From contig NC_053193.1 of the NCBI RefSeq assembly GCF_905163445.1, positions 2,852,001 to 2,916,000 of the forward strand: DNA of 64,000 bases. Reading direction: 5' to 3'. Below are positions 1-11,339 of this stretch, piece after piece. A program made the position numbers and the translations under genes. Position 1 is the stretch's first letter, and every line of letters starts with the position of its first letter. The DNA is from Pararge aegeria. Lineage: Eukaryota; Arthropoda; Insecta; Lepidoptera; Nymphalidae. The notes under the pieces were generated by a model. The model searched no databases, had not been told where the DNA came from, and saw nothing but the letters and a program-made list of their open reading frames with translations.

Positions 1-279
1 TGAAATCTGTCTAGGTTCAAGTGCGACGAATTTTCTGTTAACTAAAATTTTCTCCGTGACATCAATTTTTTATAGAAAATTAATTGTGCATGTTTTTTAT
101 GAATTCTATTGGAATAAGTAACTAAATTTCTTTTCCACATCTCATGTGCTTGGAAAATGCATTCATTTTAATCTGTTACATTTCCGCGATCCCGCAATAA
201 AAGAATTCGTCGGTTATGTAGTCTTCAAAAGTAAAATGAATGTAAAATTCTTAGTCCGTTGATTGGATAGCTACATGTA

Positions 280-1125
280 AAGTTAAGTTTTTGAAACTTC
301 TTAATGACTTTTTCTCCGCTGCCAAAAAGACGATTGTTGTAAGGAAATACACGAATATCCCTACATACACGAAGATCCCCACCAAATTTGGAGTCTGTAG
401 AAGTTACAGGTTAGAAATAAAAATTTTAGATTTTAACACCCACCCCAGCAATTCCTGTCGGAAGTAGACTTTATTGAAATCCATTTTGAGATGTTCTTTA
501 TGTGAATAATAAAAGATTCCTACCATATTTAGAATTTTTAGACGCTATATTTCGAAATTGAAATTTTTTATTGTTAACACCCACCCCTGCGAACCTTATT
601 GGAGGTGATTCATTGTAAAATCCGCTCGAAGATCATTTTTATATTACATTTAGAACACTCTCACTAAATTTGGAGTCTATAGGAGCTATCGCTTGGAAAT
701 TGAAAATTTTCATTGTTAACGCCCCCGCAATCTTCTTTGGGGTGGGATATCGTAAAATTTGTTCATAAATCATTTTTACATCACTTATAGAAAATTCCTA
801 CAAAATTTGGAGCTTGTAGGAGCTTTAGCTGGAAAATTAAAAATATTAATTGTTAATACCCACCCCCGCAACCCCCTGTGGGGTGAGCTATCGTAAAATT
901 CGTTCATAGCCTATTTCAACACCTCTTACAGAAGATTCCTACCAAATTTGAAGTCTATAGGAGCTATAGTTTAAAAACGGGAATTGTTCATTGTTAACGC
1001 CCCCGCAATCCCCTTTGGGGAATGAATTTCTTAAAATCTATTCATAGCTGACCTCTACATAGCAAAAGTAATATTCCTACCAAGTTTCACGTTTCTAAGT
1101 CTTATGGTTCCCGAGATTTCGTGGT
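280..1125. repeat. Degenerate ~140-bp tandem array
   Basis: The anchor ccaaatttgga recurs near 382, 523, 664, 801, 941 and 1081, a spacing of 137-141 bp. Each unit also carries attgttaac, then a C-rich run (cacccacccccgcaa), then ggggtg, then tcgtaaaattcgttcat. About five and a half diverged units are visible. No ORF runs through it. It may be an internal minisatellite of a larger mobile element; I cannot name one. Confidence 0.8.
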
Positions 1126-2004
1126 GAGTGACTATATAGATGGGAATTCTTCGATTATCATCGAAATTTTTAACTTTTTATCGGGCTTTTTTAACATTTT
1201 CTTACATACAAAACTTTCTCCTGACAATTCTGAAGATAAAAAAAAGCCCAATTGGTTCAGCCGTTCTCCACTACCGTGAGTAGATTCTTAGCTGAATGTA
1301 AAAAACCATAATCCGTTTAATACACTCTGTTGAAATCCATGAAAACAAAAGAATCAAGAGAAAATGCTTATCTTTTGTTTTTATTAGCGGGATAAATGTT
1401 CATAAAAGTAAAACAGCAATGAAAAAATGAAGGAATGTTGGAATTCAAAAAATAGATAGCCATAAACCATCTAGGAAAAATTTCGCATCGAATGGTGGTA
1501 GTTTCATGTCGATACGATCCGTGGTTTAGGCGTGATTGAGCTTCAAACGAAGACCATTTTCATTATATATATATATAGAGATTACGCCAAAAAGCTTTAT
1601 ATAAATAATTACAGTAAATTTATGAAGTGGGTAAAAAACTTTTGATAACTATGAATTCATATTTGCCAGATATTTTATGAAATAGTTCATAAATAGTTTT
1701 CAAAAAACAATTGAAGTTATACTTGATTAACAACCAATGTTCATGACATTGAGCTGGTGGGTATTTTGATATAAATACGACTGCATTATCGGTGCACCTC
1801 AGTCCTACATGGACTCGAACGATGCAAAGATACGTCCCGGTGTCTTAGTCGTTTATCAAAATACTTAAAATGAATAAATGAAATTAATTTTATGACTATA
1901 ATCTAAAGTCATTAAATTAATTAATGAATATATGTCAGGTGATGGTAATAACTACGTTCGCTAACTTCGAACTAAAGCTAGGAGGGTTTTAAAAGCGCCC
2001 TGGT
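1126..2004. other. Intronic or upstream AT-rich stretch, no exon seen
   Basis: No acceptor/donor pair flanks an open frame matching the CUB gene here. A short TA run lies near 1564-1577 followed by gagattacgcc. Nothing else is recognised. Confidence 0.5.
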
Positions 2005-2215
2005 CTAAGAAGAGCCCACAAAAAAACCGGTTTTTTTTGGTATCACAGTTATATTTTTATTTAGCAGTGCATACCCAAGCTTTCATTGTGGGAGGAGACC
2101 TGTACACTGTAGTAGGTCGGTAATGGGTTGATACGATGACCCAAGCTTTTTTTTGTTCATGTTATCCTTGATAGAACAGTAGAATTTTTTTTTCTCTAAG
2201 CTTATGTTTTATATC
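2005..2215 (-). mobile_element. LINE 3'-end fragment (same family as 20665-21122)
   Basis: The sequence tctaagaagagcccacaa, followed by acccaagctttttt and a ttatccttgatagaac block, matches the 3' end of the LINE at 20665-21122 (ctaagaagaagcccacaag ... acccaagctttttt). It is split by a tiny SINE-A insertion at 2083-2138. Confidence 0.6.
2083..2138 (+). mobile_element. 5'-truncated SINE-A tail with 10-bp target duplication
   Basis: Only the last ~56 bp of SINE-A are present (cattgtgggaggagacc to taatgggttgat). The flanks are a perfect direct repeat acccaagctt at 2073-2082 and 2139-2148, showing retrotransposition into the LINE tail. Confidence 0.7.
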
Positions 2216-2553
2216 ATCTATGTACAAGTTGTAATCATAAACTTGCTATCTAACTGTTGTGTACTGACTACTGGTAGGGTTGTGATTGCAACTTAAATAA
2301 TTAAATAATAAAAAAATAATAAAAATTGTTTCTAAAATGAATATCATTAATCTATACCTTGTTACATAAACTCTGTGTGGTTTGAGATGAGGTGAGTGAC
2401 CTAGTTGTCGTAAATTGTTTTACTCTTAAGCTGACTCTCTTCGTGAAATGGTTATGCCATTTTGTTTTTTTTTATTGCCTGTTTTTTAACTTTACCTTCT
2501 CCTTAGCGTGAGTGGCGCTATTTTTGACTTTGACTTTTGATGTCATTACACAG

Positions 2554-2788
2554 GTCCATTACTGAACACCGGCTTTCATTTCAACGTGGGCAACTGGCCT
2601 GGGCACGTGGAAGCCCCTGGCTCGAAGATCGGCAACTGCGACTGGCTTTTGACCGCTGAGTCACTGAAGAAGTCTGGAGACACTGAAGGCATATTCCTGT
2701 CGGTCGCTCACTGGTACCCTCCTCATACGTCCTGCACATACTTGATGCAGGGTTTCCCTGGACAAGTCGTCAGGCTGTATTTTCCAAG
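2554..2788 (+). CDS. CUB gene, exon (first in window)
   Basis: The acceptor is ttacacag and the donor is gttagttc. The frame runs without stops (77 full codons plus partial ends). It encodes the first half of CUB 1, with the cysteines of NCDW and SCTY and the WYPP segment typical of the CUB start. Third positions are GC-rich, unlike the surrounding intron. It ends with two bases of a split codon completed as serine by the next exon. Confidence 0.88.
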
Positions 2789-5700
2789 GTTAGTTCATTC
2801 GTAATCCTTAACAGATTTTTTTTTATTCCTATACAAGTAACTTCACTGCAATCTTAACTGATGGGAAGTGATGATGCAGTCTTAGATGTTGTTGCCCGCT
2901 TTCTACGGCTTTTTACAAATCCCGTGGGAACCTTTTTTTTCCGGGATAAATAGTTATCTATGGTACTCTCCGTCCTTCCCACTAACTCTATGCCAAAAAT
3001 CAAGTTGATTGGTTTCTTATTTAGGGCGTATAGAAAGACAAACAAGCATACTTTAAAATCTATAATATAAGTATGGATATTGCATGGATTTGCTGTAGAT
3101 CGGAAACATTACAGGGGTTGTCCACAGAATTAAGAACATCTAGAATCCGTTTACACGTCTAATATTCAAGCATCAAAAAACCACTCCACTTTAGTAGTGT
3201 TTCTCGAACAGGCGGTTAGTCACTATTCATTCAGCGGTTGGCCGTAATTATTTAACTGCTAATGTTCTAAACGTTTACCATGAATAGAGGAAAATTTTAA
3301 AAGTTTCAGAGCTAGCAACATTCCACGGTGAAGTGTGAAGTCAGGCGTGATCTTCTCTGATTTTGGACACAATGCACTGCATGCAATAATAAATGAATTA
3401 ATAAATAGACTACGACAATACACACATTGCCATCTAGCCCCAAAGTAAGCGTAGCTTGTGTTATGGGTACTTAGATGACTGATGAATATTTGTGAAAAAT
3501 GTAAATAAATAAATATTTATAATATATTGATAAACACCAAGATACTGAAAAACAATCATGTTCATCACACAAACATTTTCCAGCTGTTAGAATCGAAACC
3601 ACGGCCATGGACTCAGAAAGTAGGGTCACTGCCCACTGCGCCAGTCGGCCGTCTGGCTGACGTATAAATAATGGCTGAATGAAGATGTTCGACGATGAAA
3701 AAATAACTGTGCTTATAATTTTTACTTCCTACAGTTTCCGCATAAACCGCATCGAATCACCCATCGTGCCTTGGACGGGAGACTGTGGGGAATCTCTCAC
3801 CCTATACGACGCCGCCAGACCGGATGACGCGAAGATCATAAAGACCTTCTGCGACACATTCAGCAGACCTATGGAGAAGCATGACTTCGTGTCTACGGGC
3901 AACGCCATGTTCGTGAGATTCGAGAGCAAGACTGGAAGTTATAGCGGGTAAGTAAAAAAGCAGCTAAGACGCTCTGTCAAAATAAAAAAATAATAGTTTT
4001 CTTTTCTTTTACCATTATAAAATTTTTGCCCTCCCTGGCGCAACGGTGAGCGCTGTGAATTTAAGTAGGAAGGTTCGATTCCCCGCGCGGGCAATTTGGG
4101 AATTTAAAATTTCTGAATATTCTCTGATATCGTCTGGTGGGAGGCTTTGGCCGTGGCTAGTTACCACCGATTTAGTGTTCCGGTGCGATGTCGCGTAGAA
4201 ACTTATTAGGGGTATGGATACCTTACTCCCTAACAGGTTAGCCCGCTATTAGACTGGATCATTACTTACCACCAGGTGAGACTTCAGTCTAGGGCTAACT
4301 TGTAGTGGACAAAAAAAAATCTTCTAATATGTAATTTTTAGCAGGTCTTCCTTTAACTCGGTAGTTGTATGTACATAAGTATCAGCAACATTAAGCTGAG
4401 TCACCTTTTTATTGGCACGACTCCTCATAGACTAAGTAAGAATCAAATAAGAAGCGGTGATAGCGCAGTGGGTAGGAACTCAACTTCACTTTCGAGGGGC
4501 CGAGTTCGAAGCCCAGCGCGCACAAAAAAAGTTAGAGAACTTTTCAAAGTTATGTGCTATTTAAGTGATTAAAAATATCACTTGTTTCGACGGTGAAGGA
4601 AAACATCGTGAGGAAACCGGCATGCCTGAGAGTTCTACATAATGTTCTCAAAGGTATGTGTAATCCACTAATCCGCAATCGGTCAGGGTGGTGGACAACG
4701 GCTTTAAACCCTTCGCTTTATGGGCGGAGACCCATGCCCTGTAGTGGGCCGGTAATGAGTTTTATGTCGATGATGATGACGGACATAAAAAGATCTATTT
4801 ATTATTATTTCAATGCTTATAAATAATATTCGTAATTTTGTTTGACTTTTTATATTGTCTCCCGGAAATTTATTGTAGTTATTAGATTTACTACTTTAGG
4901 AACATGTTTCCAATGGCAGGTCATAGAAGATCAGATCTTTATCACAATTCCCAAGAAACTCTTCATGCTAACTAAAGACCCTAAAAGAATACATCGCATG
5001 ACGTATTGCTAATAATTCGTTGGTGCCTTCTAAGTTACTTATGTATACCCAAATAAAAGTTTCCTTTTCTTGTAACTCTATCCTAATAAAATACAGCAAA
5101 CATTTACTTTCTGTATTTCCTTTGGCATGAGTATTATCTCCAATCTAATAATTCCTATTAATGATCTGTCAAATCCATATCGCGTGTTAACGTTCCAAAT
5201 ACAAGGGAAAAAGTAAGAAGTTAATGGGAAAGCAACAAAAGCCGACGCTACATAATAGAACGCGATTGTACGTACTAACGTTATTGGGAGAGAATTTCAC
5301 GTTGATCGGGGAAATTCGAGACGGTTGCGGGTTTAATATTCGCTAATGCATGTTAAGAGATTTAGTAACATTCTCTAGATTGCATAGTTTGATAGATATT
5401 ATAATATGTTTAGTTTTGAATAGATTAAAGCACGAAATCACGATGGGTTGCTTTCAAACATATTAGTGATATTTGACTTAACTTTAAAGAAATATCAAAA
5501 ATGAGCAGGGTCGATTCTTCAATCAAGACGAAACCAGAGAAAATTCAGAAATCGTCAAATCCCGGGATCTGCCGCGCAAACCACAGCACCAGAGATTTCA
5601 ACAAACCCCCGGTTCTGCGACACCCACTGCCACTTTAATTATTACATAGATATTGAGAGTCCAACAACCGTAGTCAAACAATTCTAATCTTACAGGTCAT

Positions 5701-8700
5701 CTTTATACTACTGGGCGCATTACGACTTCTTCAACAACACAAGATTCGGAGAACCAATACCTAACACCGCTTGCGACGAGGTCATAGCCTCGTGGAAGCA
5801 GAGAGCTGGACGTCTAAGGTCTCCCCTCAATACCCTGGTCTACAAACAGGCGCCACCGGGAGAAGATGTCCACTGCTTGTACAGATTAGTGACGGATAAG
5901 AGAATTTACGCGAGGGTTATCTTGACCATTTTCAGCGTCAACTTTAAGGTGAGTAATCTTTTTGAACCTGGATGATCATCTTTTGAAATAAGGTAATGGT
6001 AAGTGCCGTGTGGTGACGGCAGATCAGAATCCAGTTGTATTCACCTCTGCTCCAGCGGGTCTCGTACGAGGTGACTAAGAGCATATATAATGGAGAAAGG
6101 ACAGCAATTAGTTCGTGTTAATTATACGATCTAATGCCATAGCATAGCATAGTCATAGACTAATCCGTCTGCAGCTTAGTGATTGGAGAGATCTTTAGTA
6201 CAGCAGGAGTATGTTATAGGCTGAGGACTGTGTAAGTGTTCAGGACTTTGTGACGTCACTTTGATACATAAAGAAGCACCTCTATAGTCAAATCGTAGAG
6301 AATCTACTGGTTAAATTGACTTGTGATAGTTAGACGTATTCGTGCAAGGATAGTTGCACATGAAGCTCTTAACTCAAATTATAAAACAGACAAAAACTAA
6401 GACTTATATTAGGATTAAAGGTAAGGGGTGGAAATCTCCTAAAAACCCTCATTTAGATATTTAATTGAGCACCAAAAGTACCTGTATAGATCTTTCAGAT
6501 TAAAATTATAATAACCGTGATGAGGGTCAATTAAAAGGGCTAGAAAAAGTTTTTAATAATAAAGAAAAAGAATTTAATCAAAATTCACTACATACTTTAA
6601 TTGCATCAGAATAATGTCACGGTTAATATGTTAACATTCAAATAGTTCGAGATACGCTTTAATTTTTGGCAATAAAAAAGTTTTAAACTTTACTCAGTTG
6701 GAAAAGCTGCGCAACAAATTATTTCAAGCTTAATAATAACATTTTCCATTTTTTCAAAAGATTTAATATCTTTTAAGGTCATGAACTCAAGTTTATGAGT
6801 TTATTCGCTTATTTCATTACCCGTGTATACTAGAACGGGACTAATAATGAATAGTACGTAGTAGTAATAACGTCTATACGAAAATAATAATGAATAGTAC
6901 CTGGGGAACTGTATAAATATAGATGTAATATTTACTAATATATTGCCATACACATATGAAGTAATACAGGCTGTGAATGTGGTTGGTTTTAAAAACAAAA
7001 GAAAAACAGAAAAAATATGTGTGTGGGTATTAGTGTACACACGTAAGAAGTGATACTTCTTTATATATAATTTTTATTTTTTATTTTATTATTACAATTA
7101 CTTGATATATACTAGATTAAAAGTGGTATCAATCAATAATTGCTAGTTTTAATTAAATGATATACATAAACAATCAAAAACCGATCAAAAACTGAGGTTA
7201 ACCTGGAATGACTTCAAAAAACCATAATCATACCCACGTGTTGACTGTATTACAAAAAAATACATCGCGTAGCGGAAAAAGTGAATTTCTCTCATATATC
7301 GATAAAGAAGTTTAACTTAAAAAAATTATGCTGTAAACGATAGACCTCTGTTTATATAATATCTCAATAATATAAAACTCACAAAATATATATTTAAATC
7401 ATTTTTTTTCAAAAACAATTGAAAATGATTTAAATATAAAACTTTAGTTAAACAATAGTTTAAACTAAAAGAAAAATTACTTCGTATACCGAGAAAAACA
7501 GTATTACCTCTGAACAAAACAATCAATAAAACTGATATTACATATTAAATTTACATACACGCTCCGACGGAATTTTTTTCATTATATTGACATGGTTTTA
7601 TTCAAGCATTCCGTTGTTGAGAATATAAGCATTACAAGGCACCGCAGGGAACTATTTAATATGCAAATGGAAATAAAAGTTTATTACTGCATTTTGTTTC
7701 AACGTAAAATTTAAACGTGAAATGCGATACCCAATGTTACGTTAAATTGCCTATAAAATCTACCTTCAGTATAATAGTAGGCCGTTATTGTGCTATGGCT
7801 TTAACTTTGTGGGTTTTGCACATTATAAATGGAGACATTTGCGTTGCTAAAGAGAAAGACAAAGCTAAAATAACTGTAGGGTGAAATGGTTATTTTGTGT
7901 AATAACAAAACAATTTCGTGGCTGTATTATAAAATGCTGCTACTTTTATATATTATCACGAAAACCCTAAGCTTTTAAATCCCAAATGAGAGGAAAACTA
8001 AAATATTCCGGAAGAATCATAAATCTGTATTAAACAATTTTTGTTATTTTCTAATGATATTTTTATTTGCAGGAACATCCGTACACACCTGTAACTTGTC
8101 AAAACTGTTACGAAGATAGAGCTGATAAATTGATAATCTGGGAACCATTCCAAGGTGGCAAACTTACGAATACATCGTTGGGTATAACCACAACACCGTT
8201 GCCTTTACATCTAGCGGTGCAAAGATCTCTTGGTTCCTGCCTTTGTGCTAAACACGCTAATTCCGTAACCCGAGCACGACCTTATAGAGTAGTATCGTCG
8301 GGAGAAACTCTAAACCTGCAACTCATAGTTGATAATGCTCATGCAGCAGCATCATACTTCAAAAATCCATCACCGCTGTTCGAAGCAAGATATGAATTCG
8401 TACACGGTCCTTTATGTGGCCCACCAGTTCTAGCTGCAGCTTTAGATGGAGAAATTGTATACCCCCACTTAGAAGCATTAGGGTATACTGAACCTCCAAA
8501 AAGAATTCAATGCATCTGGGACTTAGAAATAGAGGAGAAGAGAGATATTTGGCTACATTTTGACAGCATTAAATTTGCTTCACGCCATTGCGACGATGGC
8601 AACATTCAAATTTATCTGCCAGGACGTATTGAACCGTATTTATCGGTTTGTGGAGAAAACGTTTCTTTAGCTAAAGAGCTACCAATCTTATCGGCTGGAG

Positions 8701-9296
8701 AGTTAGGGTTTGAGTCCTTGGACGACCCACTAGTAATGGAAAAGGAAAAAACCAGATCCATTAGAATAGTTTTCATCGGTAGTGCGTCTCCGGCACGTGC
8801 TACTTTCAAAATCGCTTGGACTGGTCTTTATCATTTGCCCAAAAATTCAGATGGGACGTTAATGACTTCGCGTTTGATTGAAGGTGGTTCTGCTATTTCT
8901 AATTCTGGTCATGGATGCGATTTTATTTGTCCAGGTGAAGAAGCACTTTGTATTCCAGCAAGGCTTATTTGTAATGGTGTCATCAACTGTCCTAATATAA
9001 CTTCAAGTGAGAGAAAGTTCTGGACAGCAGAAGAAAAAAACGCAAGGGAAGCTTACTCGGAAGACAGTTTGCGTCGTCTTGGTTATTTAGATTTGCTGAG
9101 TGGTATTGCTCTTGGCCAGCTTCATGATGAGGCACCAGAATTGTGTGCTGGAGCAAGAAGTCAAAGAGGTGGTGATTGGTTGGCTCCAGTACTAGGAGCG
9201 GTTTTAGCTATTGCTATTGGAGCGTGTGCTTTAGCAGCTGCTTGGCGCCTTTGCTGCCGCAAGCGATCTCCTGACGAGGAATCTTTGGATTACTGA
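2554..9296 (+). CDS. CUB/LDLa single-pass membrane protein, 3' part (4 exons)
   Basis: The spliced gene is join(2554-2788, 3735-3947, 5696-5948, 8073-9296), a total of 1925 nt. The first two bases complete a codon begun upstream; then 640 residues and TGA follow. All introns start GT and end AG, and phases agree, so the frame stays open across every junction. Residues ~28-160 form a CUB-like domain with the four expected cysteines (C28, C60, C95, C117). Residues ~175-345 look like a diverged CUB. Residues 348-486 form a third CUB. Residues 515-541 resemble an LDL-receptor class A repeat. Residues ~602-624 form one transmembrane helix, then a 16-residue basic/acidic tail. The order CUB...LDLa-TM recalls Neto-, LEV-10- or SOL-type receptor auxiliary proteins, but I do not assign orthology. 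A type I cell-surface protein is inferred. The start and any signal peptide lie outside the window. Confidence 0.9.
2813..2892 (-). mobile_element. SINE-B tail fragment
   Basis: T-run followed by ctgcaatcttaactgatggg and aagtgatgatgcagtcttagatg, the reverse complement of the SINE-B 3' end. It is cut off at 2892 where a Helitron remnant begins. Confidence 0.6.
2893..3077 (-). mobile_element. Helitron remnant
   Basis: On the minus strand it begins TCCATACTTATATTATAGAT, next to a host T at 3078, as in the Helitrons at 47964 and 56803. The other side holds the degraded gttgcccgc near-terminal motif without an intact CTAG. Confidence 0.55.
3398..3656 (-). mobile_element. SINE-C, near full length
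   Basis: tRNA-derived SINE in minus orientation. The tRNA-like head, with an A-box-like tgcgccagtcggcc complement and a B-box-like gaatcgaaacc complement, lies at the right. The tail with catctagccccaaagtaagc lies at the left. It sits in the intron between the first two exons. Confidence 0.75.
3735..3947 (+). CDS. CUB gene, exon (second in window)
   Basis: The acceptor is cctacag and the donor is gtaagt, a consensus donor. The 213 nt complete CUB 1, with the DCGESLTLYD and TFCD cysteines and the MFVRFES strand. Codon third positions are GC-rich. It ends on two bases of a glycine codon completed at 5696. Confidence 0.9.
4029..4312 (+). mobile_element. SINE-B, full length
   Basis: The head ctggcgcaacggtgagcg (A-box-like) and ggttcgattcc (B-box-like) are tRNA-like. 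The body contains ggaggctttggccgtggcta and the tail ends gctaacttgtagtggac followed by an A-run. It lies in an intron of the CUB gene. Confidence 0.8.
4454..4780 (+). mobile_element. SINE-A, full length
   Basis: The tRNA-like head has gatagcgcagtgggtagg (A-box-like) and gagttcgaagcc (B-box-like). The body has aaaacatcgtgaggaaacc and catgcctgagagttct. The tail is gtagtgggccggtaatgag followed by gatgatgatga. It is the reference copy for this family in the window. Confidence 0.85.
5696..5948 (+). CDS. CUB gene, exon (third in window)
   Basis: The acceptor is cttacag and the donor is gtgagt. The 253 nt encode the end of CUB 1 (YYWAHYDFF) and the start of a diverged second CUB beginning at a cysteine (ACDEV) with HCLYRL further on. 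It ends in phase 0 at lysine. Confidence 0.88.
5949..8072 (+). other. Last intron of the CUB gene
   Basis: 2.1-kb intron. Positions 5996-6095 hold a short repeat-like block (gtgccgtgtggt ... gtacgaggtgactaagag), related to the block at 30360-30395. The rest is unique-looking AT-rich sequence with no recognisable element or exon. Confidence 0.6.
8073..9296 (+). CDS. CUB gene, terminal coding exon
   Basis: The acceptor is ttatttgcag. The 1224 nt encode 407 residues and a TGA stop at 9294-9296. Visible parts are the rest of the second CUB, a third CUB (CGPPV ... CIWDL ... HCDDGN ... SVCGE), a five-cysteine LDLa-like segment (CDF-C ... CIPARLICNGVINC), a transmembrane helix starting WLAPVLGAVL, and a tail ending EESLDY. 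The LDLa segment lacks the usual calcium-binding acidic cluster after the NC. Codon third positions are clearly more AT-rich than in the upstream exons. Confidence 0.92.
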   Translation, partial: EHPYTPVTCQNCYEDRADKLIIWEPFQGGKLTNTSLGITTTPLPLHLAVQRSLGSCLCAKHANSVTRARPYRVVSSGETLNLQLIVDNAHAAASYFKNPSPLFEARYEFVHGPLCGPPVLAAALDGEIVYPHLEALGYTEPPKRIQCIWDLEIEEKRDIWLHFDSIKFASRHCDDGNIQIYLPGRIEPYLSVCGENVSLAKELPILSAGELGFESLDDPLVMEKEKTRSIRIVFIGSASPARATFKIAWTGLYHLPKNSDGTLMTSRLIEGGSAISNSGHGCDFICPGEEALCIPARLICNGVINCPNITSSERKFWTAEEKNAREAYSEDSLRRLGYLDLLSGIALGQLHDEAPELCAGARSQRGGDWLAPVLGAVLAIAIGACALAAAWRLCCRKRSPDEESLDY

Positions 9297-9386
9297 CATG
9301 CGGCCCGCGGTGCTCCGCATGCGCCGCCAACACTACATTCTAGATCCTCTTCAAGAGATCTTCATTTAGATTGGAGTCTGCATTGA
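9297..9386 (+). other. In-frame extension after the TGA stop
   Basis: After TGA the frame stays open for 29 codons to TGA at 9384-9386. The segment is GC-rich and Arg/Ser/His/Pro-rich, unlike the AT-rich sequence that follows. The base after the stop is C, the leaky TGA-C context known from insect readthrough genes. It would lengthen the cytosolic tail from 16 to 46 residues. It could also be a recent stop gain, or chance. Confidence 0.4.
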
Positions 9387-10301
9387 CAGTCGCTTTACTG
9401 AGCGCCAGAGCCCTCATTTGTTAAATTCTAAGGGACTTATGATCATAAAACGAATCTTTTGGATAAATGCACGAACGTATTGATATTTTGTAGGATGATT
9501 TTTATCGACTTAACTACGATTTTATACTTTGTTATTAGCTATAAAATCTTAACTGAATACGATATTATTACTCTTATGACAAAATTAGACGGTTCATTTC
9601 TCGTTATATAAACGATGCCACTTCGAATATTAACAAAATAATTCAGCTTTATTATGGTTTAAGTTGCTAACTTCAAAATGATTGTTGTTGACCGGTCATT
9701 ATTGTTTATTTGCTACGAATGAACCGTATAATTTATTAAACTGCACTATGCAGTACATCGTCGAAATAGGATATATAATTGTGAAAAATATTGGTTCCTT
9801 TTTCTTCACTTTCATTGATTGCAATAGCCACCTCCGGTTCTTCTATTTTTACTTCTTCGATTTTTATGAGGGTTTAATCTAAGGCGCTCAAACCTGTTGT
9901 TTTATAATTAGTGTATATAGATACTCTAACATAGTAATCCCTACATTTAATGGATGCTTCAACGGAATGATTATAGGTTAGTGACAAGGTGATAGTAGTC
10001 GTATATTTTAAGTATTTATCAGAATAGAGGTTGATCATTTTATAAGTTAATCGCAGATATCGAATGTGCATGTCTTTCGTGGAGCTGACTTATTCAGTTG
10101 CCTTTTTTTAATAATACTGCTGTAAACTGGGATCTAGCACTTCTTGTGACGCCGCTTATGAGACGTTAGCGCCTGTATTACATATTTTGGGCGTGTAAGA
10201 TCAAGTTTACTATGTGTATTCCCAAATTTTCACTACACCGTATTCACACTATACAAATGTCATTGAAAAAAAACATTAAGTCGATTCAAGAGAACAAATC
10301 T

Positions 10302-10307
10302 AATAAA
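10302..10307 (+). terminator. Candidate poly(A) signal, proximal
   Basis: First AATAAA after the CUB gene stop, about 1 kb downstream, followed by T-rich tgtttcatct. A second AATAAA lies near 10325. Confidence 0.35.
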
Positions 10308-11339
10308 TATTGTTTCATCTCGTAAAAATAAAAGAATAATGTAAAATATCAATGGTTATAAAATATATTTTTTACGAAAGCAATAATGGAATTCCGTTCC
10401 GAAAAACCACCGTTTCCTTTAAAAAGTTTAAAAGGAAATGCTTTCAGATGAACAGGTGAAAAAAGTAACCCTTGAATACCAACCAGAGGTACTGCGAGGT
10501 TTGCAAAGTTGCACAATAAAAACTGCAGGTGAACTCTAGTTCACTTCAAACTTGAGAGTAACGGATGGAACCGTTCCGAGTTCAGACTTAAAATTGTAAA
10601 AGTTGGGAGTTCTACTGAAAGAACTTTCTCTTTAACATTAAATTCTGTTCTACGAGTGCGAGTAAATCAAATTGTCGCTGTATCGGCTGGGTAACTGGGA
10701 TTCGCAAACTTTTAAGGCGGAAACACATCGTAACGCGCGACACGCCGTGATTAAAAACCAAGTTTTGTGACCAAATATTATGTTGGCTTGCCATTGACGT
10801 GATGCATTAGAAGGCTGATTCGAAACAATTTTCATTCCACAGGCACCATTAGCAAATCAGCTTTTATGTTTTTATGTTTTATGGATACAGGCTAGATCGG
10901 AGAGCTGTGGAAATTGTTGTCATCATTGGTTTTATGACTAGTTTAAAAGGCGTGTACAGTTGTTATTAACCCATCGCTCCCAAGCACTTAGAATCGCGCA
11001 GCTTCGAGTGTATACGTGATAATGGTTTAAAGAAAAAATGATTTTACGCCGTCTAGTTGCCCGTGCGAAAAGTTTAAATGAAGTTTAAATTATCATAATA
11101 TTATCAACTATATAAAGGTTACGGCGGGTACTGAAATCTAAAAAAGGTTCTTAGCCATTATACGTGTCTAATGAGAGTTTTCACTTAGGGTCAATGTACA
11201 CGCGTACTTTATACGCACTGCCGACGCGCTTTACTGATGCAAAGGGCATAAAGCGCGAATTAGATAACAAGAGCGCTACAGTTGAAGTTTATATGACGAA
11301 AACCAAATTTCCTTTTTCGGATTGACACTTGCCGATAAC

